The position numbers and the translations under genes were made by a program. DNA of 12,675 nucleotides from SVQP01 sp045606685. GTDB lineage: Bacteria; Bacillota; Clostridia; Oscillospirales; CAG-272. Shown piece after piece: positions 7,477-12,675 of the stretch; positions within the stretch are counted from its first letter, which is position 1; each line of letters opens with the position of its first letter. The notes under the pieces are model-generated. The model saw only the letters and a program-made list of their open reading frames with translations, was not told where the DNA came from and did not search any database. The stretch lies in the NCBI GenBank assembly GCA_045606685.1, contig JAZUSJ010000277.1:1-12675 (forward strand), in the 5' to 3' direction.

Positions 7477-9339
7477 TTATTCAAGTGTAATCGGAATGCC
7501 CAGAATTTCGTTGAGTTCTATCATATCGTTGCCGTACAGCTGCACGGTAAATTCACCTACGGTCAGCTGTCCCGTAACCGTGGAATACTTGAATGCAATA
7601 TCACCGATTCTACCTTGGCAGTTGTATTCGGCATCGGCTTCGTACGATTGCCATTTGCCCTGAGTCATTGCTTGATCCAAAAGATCCGCCTGCTCTTGCG
7701 TCAGAGCGATTTCGCACTCCTTGCCCGCCACCACGGTAAAGACGGGCAGAGCATCAAAGGTAATGTTGGGGCGAGCAGGCAGGGTGACTTCGATGCTTAC
7801 ACCCAAAAAGCTTTGGCTGTCGCGGTCATAGACCAAGCTGACCGTTCTTGTTGCGTGCGGGTAAGGATCGCTTGCAGCGATGATACCCTTTTCAACGGTG
7901 CATACTAAGATGTAGTTGTCCGGATCGCAGACCAGGTCGATGGTACTGCGGAAATCAGGGATGGAACTGGAGGCTCCGTCCAGAAAAGACGTTCCTGCCA
8001 GCGTAATAGTATTTTCCTGTCCAAGATAGTCCTGAGCGGTCTGTTTGTCAACGCCCATTTTGATCAGCGCGTCAAGAATACTGTCCTGCTCGGTAATGCT
8101 CATGGGCAAGTTCATGTTGTCAGGAAGTGTCGTGGCTCTAAAGGTGTAATCGTGTATGTCCACCCAGCCGTATTGGAGCTGTTTGGTGCCTTTGGAATAA
8201 GCAAACGGAGTTTGTTCGCCTTGCGGAACTTGGCCGCTCTCCAGCTTGAAAGGATTCCCATTTATGTTTCCGTCACTCGTCGATTTTAGCATTTGTTCCA
8301 TAATGCTTTCGCCTTGGTAGGTGTAGGAGTCCCAAATGCTTTGCAGCTCTGCTTTGTCCTCGGAGGTGTATTCCAAAGTAAAGCTTTCAAATTCGGGGCG
8401 GGCTTGCGAGGCTGCGAAGTAATATGATATGGTCGTAACTTTTTCAAAGGTTTTGCTTTGCTCTTCAAACCAGACGGTCAGATCATGTCCGGTAATGATG
8501 ACAGAGCTTGTCGCATAAGGAATGCGGAAGGTGTAGGTAAAGCTCTTGCTTTCACCCGGTGCAAGGCGGTATTCGGCAATCTCGGTGGTTTTATCGTGAG
8601 GTATGGGGAAAATTTCGTGCGCTACGTAAATGCTTGATTTTGCCAGCAGCTTCGCCTTGGGAACGAAGTCGCTCTCCGCACCTTCAAATACGATATCCTC
8701 GTCCGAGATATTGGTCATGGTGACCGTGATTGTGAAGGTATCACCACTTTTGAGTCGGATGGGTGTTTCGGTCAAATTATGCGAAAACTGTAATACCTCA
8801 TCTTCGACCGGCTCCGAAAAAATAAAGGAGATGTTTTCCGCACGCATGACAAAATACTGTGCAAAGGTTTTTTGCAAAGAGTCAAGCAGTGTCTCGGATT
8901 CGGGATGATCCCGCAGCTCTGTTGAGAGCGTCATGACCACTTGTCTGTCCGGATATGCCCCTTCGGTCGAAACAATTTCTATCAGGGAGGTCTTGTCTTC
9001 AAGGCCGTTGAGGTGCTGCCAGGTCATAAAAATATTTTCGGCTGTAGGCGGCAGCAGGACGTTTTGTTTTTTGATCTTGCCGTCCTCTGCATAGTAGATC
9101 TGTGCGATCTTGTTCGCATATTCGTGCTTGGGGATTTCGTAGTCTAAATCGTAGGTCTTGGGGAAGGATGCGATGGCCGCCACCGAAAGCAGCGTCGACA
9201 GCACCAGCAGGGCTGCCGCAAGCACGATCACGGTGCGGCGGAAGCTTTGCTTTTTGCGCATGGGTACGCGCGCCTCGGCACGGGCGATCAGCGCGGGATC
9301 AATACCGCCCAAAAGATCGGTAAATTCATGCTCTGTCAT
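7477..9339 (-). CDS. Single-pass membrane sensor / anti-sigma-like protein with one C-terminal module (cassette 2)
   Basis: This 620-residue paralogue of the 953-residue sensor has a cytosolic segment (1-34) that matches it at 22 of 30 positions by eye, including IDPALIA and VPMRKK, and one hydrophobic helix (about 35-57). The outer region has a GerMN-like part (about 78-175, LSTELRDHP and LLDSLQKTF), an Ig-like part (about 195-300, VTMTNISDEDI, then LAPGESKSFTYTF), a block at about 405-440 (LPDNMNLP, DALIKMGVDKQTAQDYL), and a single C-terminal module (about 545-612, LTQEQADLLDQAM to IELNEILG). The start overlaps the sigma stop by ATGA, giving coupled synthesis. There is no zinc anti-sigma motif or recognisable protease domain. 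It is presumably the membrane partner that holds or releases the upstream sigma; this is inferred from gene order and topology. Confidence 0.75.
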   Translation of the reverse strand: MTEHEFTDLLGGIDPALIARAEARVPMRKKQSFRRTVIVLAAALLVLSTLLSVAAIASFPKTYDLDYEIPKHEYANKIAQIYYAEDGKIKKQNVLLPPTAENIFMTWQHLNGLEDKTSLIEIVSTEGAYPDRQVVMTLSTELRDHPESETLLDSLQKTFAQYFVMRAENISFIFSEPVEDEVLQFSHNLTETPIRLKSGDTFTITVTMTNISDEDIVFEGAESDFVPKAKLLAKSSIYVAHEIFPIPHDKTTEIAEYRLAPGESKSFTYTFRIPYATSSVIITGHDLTVWFEEQSKTFEKVTTISYYFAASQARPEFESFTLEYTSEDKAELQSIWDSYTYQGESIMEQMLKSTSDGNINGNPFKLESGQVPQGEQTPFAYSKGTKQLQYGWVDIHDYTFRATTLPDNMNLPMSITEQDSILDALIKMGVDKQTAQDYLGQENTITLAGTSFLDGASSSIPDFRSTIDLVCDPDNYILVCTVEKGIIAASDPYPHATRTVSLVYDRDSQSFLGVSIEVTLPARPNITFDALPVFTVVAGKECEIALTQEQADLLDQAMTQGKWQSYEADAEYNCQGRIGDIAFKYSTVTGQLTVGEFTVQLYGNDMIELNEILGIPITLE

Positions 9340-9896
9340 ACAGTCCAGCCCTCCTGTTCCAAAAATGTGCGCAGCTTGGCGCGTGTGCGCGAAAGGATCT
9401 TTTTGGCGTTGGCCACACTCAGGCCGTAACGCTTGGCAATGTCCTTGATCGCGTCCATATGGTAGTAGCGGCGAATGAAAATGTTACATTCGCGCTCGGG
9501 CAGCGCCCACAGAAAGCGGTCAATGGCCGCAATCAGCTCGCGCTCTTGCATCTGGTCTGCCACGGTGACGTCCGAGGCAACCACCTCTTGTATCTCGTCC
9601 AGCGCAACGGCTACCTGTCCGCTGCTTTTGGAGCGGGCGTTGTTTTGGCGGTAGCGGTCAAGTGAGAGGTGGCGCGTGATGCTGCCCAAGTATTGCTGCA
9701 GGTAAGAGGGGCGCGCGGGCGGGATGGCATGCCATGCCTGCAGCCACGTATCGTTGACGCATTCCTCTGCGTCCTGCAGATTGCGCAGAATGCTTTGCGC
9801 AACGCCCAGGCAATAGTGGCCGTACTTGTCGGAGGATTCCTTGATCGCACGCTCGTCGCGCGCAAAATACAGCTCAATAATCTCAAGATCCTGCAT
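9336..9896 (-). CDS. ECF-type RNA polymerase sigma factor (cassette 2)
   Basis: This 186-residue protein starts at the ATG at 9896, which has AAGGAG 8 bases upstream. A longer in-frame reading from 9977 is rejected because it would translate the conserved promoter elements and has no paralogous counterpart. The sigma-2 region (about 22-85: DAEECVNDTWLQAW, SITRHLSLDRYR) and sigma-4 region (about 120-176: LPERECNIFIRRYY, IKDIAKRYGLSVANAKKILSR) are clear, with no sigma-3. The recognition helix differs from that of the other sigma (LSVANAKK against LGVSNVKI), but the candidate target motifs upstream of both are nearly the same, so cross-recognition is possible. It is co-translated with the membrane sensor that follows. 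Confidence 0.92.
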   Translation of the reverse strand: MQDLEIIELYFARDERAIKESSDKYGHYCLGVAQSILRNLQDAEECVNDTWLQAWHAIPPARPSYLQQYLGSITRHLSLDRYRQNNARSKSSGQVAVALDEIQEVVASDVTVADQMQERELIAAIDRFLWALPERECNIFIRRYYHMDAIKDIAKRYGLSVANAKKILSRTRAKLRTFLEQEGWTV

Positions 9897-9936
9897 ATAG
9901 GCGTCTCCTTTCAGAAAAATTTGTCCTCTACCATAC

Positions 9937-9966
9937 ATGTCGGAAATCAGGGGCTGTTGGTGACAA
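9937..9966 (-). promoter_or_regulatory. Candidate ECF-sigma autoregulatory promoter of cassette 2
   Basis: On the minus strand, TTGTCACC (9966-9959) and CGACAT (9942-9937) are separated by exactly 16 bases, as upstream of the other sigma gene. The two blocks differ by one base between cassettes, while most of the spacer has diverged, which points to selection on the blocks. An operator role is the main alternative. Confidence 0.6.
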
Positions 9967-9967
9967 T

Positions 9968-9996
9968 ATTTTAGCATATTTTTTTCATAATTTCAA
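9968..9996 (-). promoter_or_regulatory. Sigma-A promoter of cassette 2
   Basis: On the minus strand a -35 TTGAAA (9996-9991) and a -10 TAAAAT (9973-9968) are 17 bases apart, with an extended TGC before the -10. The layout is identical to cassette 1: the sigma-A promoter lies directly upstream of the candidate ECF element. The -10 and its A-rich flank are conserved between the cassettes, but the -35 hexamers differ. Confidence 0.7.
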
Positions 9997-10078
9997 GATT
10001 GCGCAAAAGAACTCCCTTATAGGACTGCAAAAAGCACAAAAGCATCCCAAGAGAGAAAACAAATCACGCACGCTGTCC

Positions 10079-10107
10079 TTGACGAAGTCGGTAAAATATG
10101 GTACAAT
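10079..10107 (+). promoter_or_regulatory. Sigma-A promoter of the glycoside hydrolase gene
   Basis: A -35 TTGACG (10079-10084) and a -10 TACAAT (10102-10107) are 17 bases apart, with an extended TGG before the -10. The start codon is 33 bases downstream, with AAAAGGA (10123-10129) as ribosome site. I see no copy of the TTGTNACC/CGACAT element on this side, so the sequence gives no sign that the neighbouring sigma factors control this gene. Confidence 0.8.
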
Positions 10108-10139
10108 AAAGTAAATAGCAAGAAAAGGACGGTGCTGAT

Positions 10140-12389
10140 ATGATCGAAAAAACCAAGCAGACTGCAGGCGCGGATGAAAAAACGCCCTCGCATGCGCAAT
10201 ACTTTTCATGGATCAACAATACCAATGAGGGCTCGACCGAGCAGCAAACGCTGATCAATCTGGAATATTTCCGCTGGATGCGCGATACCTGGGGTATGCA
10301 GCTGGATATTTACGCATGGGATGCGGGAAACCTGGACGGTGCGCAGGGAACGTATGAAACCCTGGACGGCCCCAAGCTTTCGCGCCAATACCCGAACGGG
10401 TATGCTCCCGTGGTCAAGGCGGCTGCGGATATCGGAGCGCGCATGGGTGTCTGGATGGGGCCTGACGGCTACGGCGAGGATGAGGAAAGTGCCAAGGCGC
10501 GTCACGAGCTGCTGGTCTCTCTTTGCCGCGATTATCATTTTGCACTGTTCAAGATGGACGGTGTGTGCGGCACCTTGCGCGAGGACACGCGCAGACGCTT
10601 TTGCGAGGTACAGGCCGAATGCCGCAAGTATTCGCCCGATCTGGTGCTGCTCAACCACAGACTGGAGCTGGGCGAGGGCGATAAGTACGCAACCACCTTC
10701 CTCTGGCAGGGCGCGGAGACCTACGTGGATATCTTTTCCTATAACCAATGCACAGCGCCCCACAACCGCGCCTTTATCTTCTCGCGCGGTGAAACCGAGG
10801 GATTGCGCCGTCTGACCGAGGATCACGGTGTGTGCCTGTCCTCTTGCATGGATCGCTTTGAGGATGACCTTGTTTATCAGGCCTTCAACCGCAATCTGAT
10901 CTTAGCTCCCGAGATCTACGGCAACCCCTGGCTGCTGACCGACAAGGAGCAGCCCAGACTTGCGCACATTTACAATCTGCACGCAAGACTCAATGATATT
11001 TTGGTGGACGGCATGCTGTTGCCCGAGGAAAAATACGGCAAGAATGCCGTCACGCGCGGCAACGCGCAAACGCGCGTGCTCAGCTTTGGCAATCCTTCGT
11101 GGGAAACCAAGGAATTTGAGATCACGCTGGACGGTGAGATTGGCCTATCTGAATGCGCGTCGGTCATGGTGGTGTCGCACCATCCTGCAACGTATAAGAT
11201 CGGCAGGTACAAGTACGGTGCGACTGTCAAAATCAAGGTCGAGCCCTTCCGCGCGGTGCTGCTGGAGATCTGTGACAGCTGTGTTGCGCCCAAGCTGCTC
11301 TCCGATCGTCCGCATCGTGTGATCGGAAAGAACCGTTATGAGCTTGTGCGCGAGCTGCCAAGCATCAAAAAGCTGGGAACGACTGCGCCCGCGGCAATTC
11401 CCGACAATGCCGAAAAGCTGATCGAGGCCACGCTGTTTGCCATGGACAACGATTCCTTGGAGAGCCGCTGCGCAAAGCGTGCGGGAGAAACGCGTTTCCC
11501 GGCAGTCAAGGCTGCACGCGACGCCTTCTTTGCACAGGATACCTACCGCCTGCGCGGCTGCGATAACGCATATGCCTTTGACGGCAATCCCGACACCTTC
11601 TTTGACGGCAACTCCCGTTTCTTGTGGGGAACGGGGACGAGAATTGACGGCGGCTGCCTGCGCGTGGACTTTGGCCGTATCATGGATGCGGACCGCATCG
11701 AGATTGAATTCTTCTGTCCCGATCAGCCTACCGAGGAAGCCCCCGAGCAATGGATCCCCGAGAAGCTGGATTACTCCTGCGACCTGTATGCATGGAGCGA
11801 TGCAGGCAAGGGTACGTTTGCCGTGATCGGTGAGCAGACCGTGGGCGTGGTGCGCCATAACGTGCATAATATTTACCAAAGCAAGGGCAAGAGATGCGTG
11901 CTGTCGTTTGATGTCGGTGCGCTGCGCTACGTGCGTGTACCCAAGCCCATGGATCGCATCAGCCGTATCTCGCTTTACAAAAACGGCAAGGAGCTGACGC
12001 TGACCGAGCCGCGCGCCAATAACCTGATGCCTTCCACGCAGCAAAGACCTGTGATCGCTGCGCAAAAGGTGAGCGTCAAGGTTGACCGCCGCGACTGGGT
12101 ACCCGGCTCGTATCTGTCCGTTGCACTTGAAGGCGAGCATGGCGTGGAGGGCGCGTATGCCGCTGTGGAAATGGGCGAGAGTGCGATCGGTGCGCCCGAC
12201 CGTGCGCCCACCTACCTTGCTAACGCATGGGAATCGCGCGTCATTTTCATGGATCATCACTATACCTACTATATTCCCGTCACCGAGGAAATGCTGGAGC
12301 GCGAGCTGACCGTTTGGGTAATGCTGCTGAATGCCGAGCATACCGATTTCGTGTCCGATGTGTATCTGTGTCCGCCGCTGTTGGATTAA
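10140..12389 (+). CDS. Putative cytosolic glycoside hydrolase: GH27/36-like TIM barrel with discoidin-like domain
   Basis: This 749-residue protein has no signal peptide or membrane segment. Residues about 20-300 look like a TIM barrel of the alpha-galactosidase (GH27/36/31) type: WGMQLDIYAWDAGN (51-64), GARMGVWMGPDGYG (99-112), and LFKMDGVCG (136-144), where Asp140 sits at the KxD nucleophile position. SSCMDRFEDDL (234-244) offers candidate acid/base aspartates. About 300-380 is a small beta-sandwich (TRVLSFGNPSW, then FRAVLLEI). About 470-610 has the F5/8 type C (discoidin) pattern: AFDGNPDTFFDG, LRVDFG, DADRIEIEFF, LRYVRV. The C-terminal 110 residues are unassigned. It probably cleaves an alpha-linked sugar from imported oligosaccharides or glycosides, but no transporter or regulator adjoins it and the substrate is unknown. 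The barrel class is fairly secure; exact family membership is not. Confidence 0.7.
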   Translation: MIEKTKQTAGADEKTPSHAQYFSWINNTNEGSTEQQTLINLEYFRWMRDTWGMQLDIYAWDAGNLDGAQGTYETLDGPKLSRQYPNGYAPVVKAAADIGARMGVWMGPDGYGEDEESAKARHELLVSLCRDYHFALFKMDGVCGTLREDTRRRFCEVQAECRKYSPDLVLLNHRLELGEGDKYATTFLWQGAETYVDIFSYNQCTAPHNRAFIFSRGETEGLRRLTEDHGVCLSSCMDRFEDDLVYQAFNRNLILAPEIYGNPWLLTDKEQPRLAHIYNLHARLNDILVDGMLLPEEKYGKNAVTRGNAQTRVLSFGNPSWETKEFEITLDGEIGLSECASVMVVSHHPATYKIGRYKYGATVKIKVEPFRAVLLEICDSCVAPKLLSDRPHRVIGKNRYELVRELPSIKKLGTTAPAAIPDNAEKLIEATLFAMDNDSLESRCAKRAGETRFPAVKAARDAFFAQDTYRLRGCDNAYAFDGNPDTFFDGNSRFLWGTGTRIDGGCLRVDFGRIMDADRIEIEFFCPDQPTEEAPEQWIPEKLDYSCDLYAWSDAGKGTFAVIGEQTVGVVRHNVHNIYQSKGKRCVLSFDVGALRYVRVPKPMDRISRISLYKNGKELTLTEPRANNLMPSTQQRPVIAAQKVSVKVDRRDWVPGSYLSVALEGEHGVEGAYAAVEMGESAIGAPDRAPTYLANAWESRVIFMDHHYTYYIPVTEEMLERELTVWVMLLNAEHTDFVSDVYLCPPLLD

Positions 12390-12415
12390 GATGTATTAAT
12401 TTTTCATAGAATCTC

Positions 12416-12444
12416 TTGCATTTGCGCACAATATTTGGTAGAAT
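12416..12444 (+). promoter_or_regulatory. Sigma-A-type promoter downstream of the hydrolase gene
   Basis: A -35 TTGCAT (12416-12421) and a -10 TAGAAT (12439-12444) are 17 bases apart, with an extended TGG. It lies in the 97-base stretch that is probably genuine genome and would drive a rightward gene beyond the contig. An identical copy at 12597-12625 belongs to the artefactual repeat and should not be counted. Confidence 0.65.
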
Positions 12445-12494
12445 ACAGATAGCCGAACGGGAGTCGAACCGAATTGCCCGACGACGATGCATTT

Positions 12495-12578
12495 AAGTCG
12501 GAGGCCAAGCGGTCTTAGGAAGACAAATTGGAGTAGCAACTCCTTGGCTCACAGAACGACATGGCTACGATCCGACTT
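12495..12578 (+). other. MGI/BGI (DNBSEQ) library adapter with 10-base barcode: contamination
   Basis: The segment reads as the standard MGI/BGI adapter from memory: the first 32 bases (AAGTCGGAGGCC... to ...GAAGACAA) are the read-1 3' adapter, 12527-12536 is a 10-base sample barcode (ATTGGAGTAG), and 12537-12578 is the reverse complement of the read-2 3' adapter (AAGTCGGATCGTAGCC...). The complementary ends AAGTCGGA/TCCGACTT and internal hairpins come from the adapter design and mimic a folded RNA with a terminator. It should be trimmed, along with everything after it. Confidence 0.97.
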
Positions 12579-12675
12579 AATTTTTCATAGAATCTCTTGC
12601 ATTTGCGCACAATATTTGGTAGAATACAGATAGCCGAACGGGAGTCGAACCGAATTGCCCGACGACGATGCATTT

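Larger units (their letters stand above)
12396..12675. repeat. 181-bp-period direct repeat caused by a sequencing-library artefact
   Basis: Bases 12398-12494 (97 bases) recur exactly at 12579-12675, separated by the 84-base segment at 12495-12578. The two bases before each copy also match by chance, so the visible identity begins at 12396 and 12577. The second copy ends exactly at the window edge and exactly where the first meets the adapter. This is what assembling a short insert plus its adapter as a loop would give. The second copy is not genome sequence. Confidence 0.93.

Noticed and set aside
9897..9977. 27-residue N-terminal extension of the second sigma factor
   Set aside because: It would translate the conserved promoter blocks. 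The paralogue starts at the equivalent MQD, and a good ribosome site precedes 9896.
12451..12480. 3' end of a minus-strand tRNA, because GGTTCGACTCC appears on the minus strand
   Set aside because: The T-stem around the loop has mismatches (C-C and T-T) and no other tRNA arm is visible before the artefact begins.
12495..12578. tRNA-like gene with a GCCAAGCGGT D-arm-like stretch
   Set aside because: No TTCGA T-loop or anticodon arm in place, and the whole segment equals adapter sequence.
12396..12675. Tandem array of promoter-driven structured non-coding RNAs (three-way junction, perfect terminal stem, T-run)
   Set aside because: The structured part is the MGI/BGI adapter with barcode, and the repeat is an insert-adapter loop. 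The fold and terminator-like end come from the adapter ends joining the AT-rich start of the insert.
1..12675. CRISPR array, insertion sequence, prophage or toxin-antitoxin system
   Set aside because: No spaced short repeats, transposase, integrase, phage or toxin-like gene is visible on either strand.

Overview
The window looks like a chromosomal contig end from a Clostridia-type (Bacillota) gut anaerobe, probably near Oscillospirales/Ruminococcaceae. This rests on gene content: a 2-hydroxyacyl-CoA dehydratase activase-type locus of strict anaerobes, an ECF sigma subtype beginning MQD..IIxLYFARDERAI that I associate with such genomes, consensus sigma-A promoters, and a GC-rich palindrome of the kind scattered in these genomes. 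No marker gene fixes the species.

Layout. (1) 1-3812, plus strand: an activase/reductase-type protein whose start lies before the window, translationally coupled through a GTGA overlap to a 420-residue cysteine-containing partner. Many Clostridia carry these as one fused protein; here they are split. (2) 3813-3903: a REP-like palindrome and a bidirectional terminator between convergent operons. (3) 3904-7310, minus strand: an ECF sigma factor followed, with an ATGA overlap, by a 953-residue single-pass sensor/anti-sigma-like protein. (4) 7311-7476: a terminator hairpin and a promoter region. (5) 7477-9896, minus strand: a second, paralogous sigma/sensor pair with the same ATGA overlap, whose sensor is only 620 residues. 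(6) 9897-10139: divergent promoter region. (7) 10140-12389, plus strand: a 749-residue protein with a GH27/36-like TIM barrel and a discoidin-like beta-sandwich, without a signal peptide. (8) 12390-12675: a promoter followed by a 181-bp direct repeat.

The biologically most interesting part is the tandem duplication of the sigma/sensor cassette. Both cassettes have the same upstream architecture: a sigma-A promoter with 17-bp spacing and an extended -10, immediately followed by a conserved bipartite element, TTGTNACC-16 bp-CGACAT, which is a good candidate for the promoter the sigma factors themselves read. The sensors share a roughly 30-residue cytosolic segment without the usual zinc anti-sigma motif, one membrane helix, a GerMN-like and an Ig-like outer region, and a C-terminal module present once in one protein and apparently four times in the other.

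The 181-bp repeat at the right edge looks like a structured, promoter-driven RNA array, but it is an artefact. Bases 12495-12578 match the MGI/BGI (DNBSEQ) library adapter with a 10-base barcode, flanked by two identical copies of a 97-base insert. True genome sequence probably ends at 12494.
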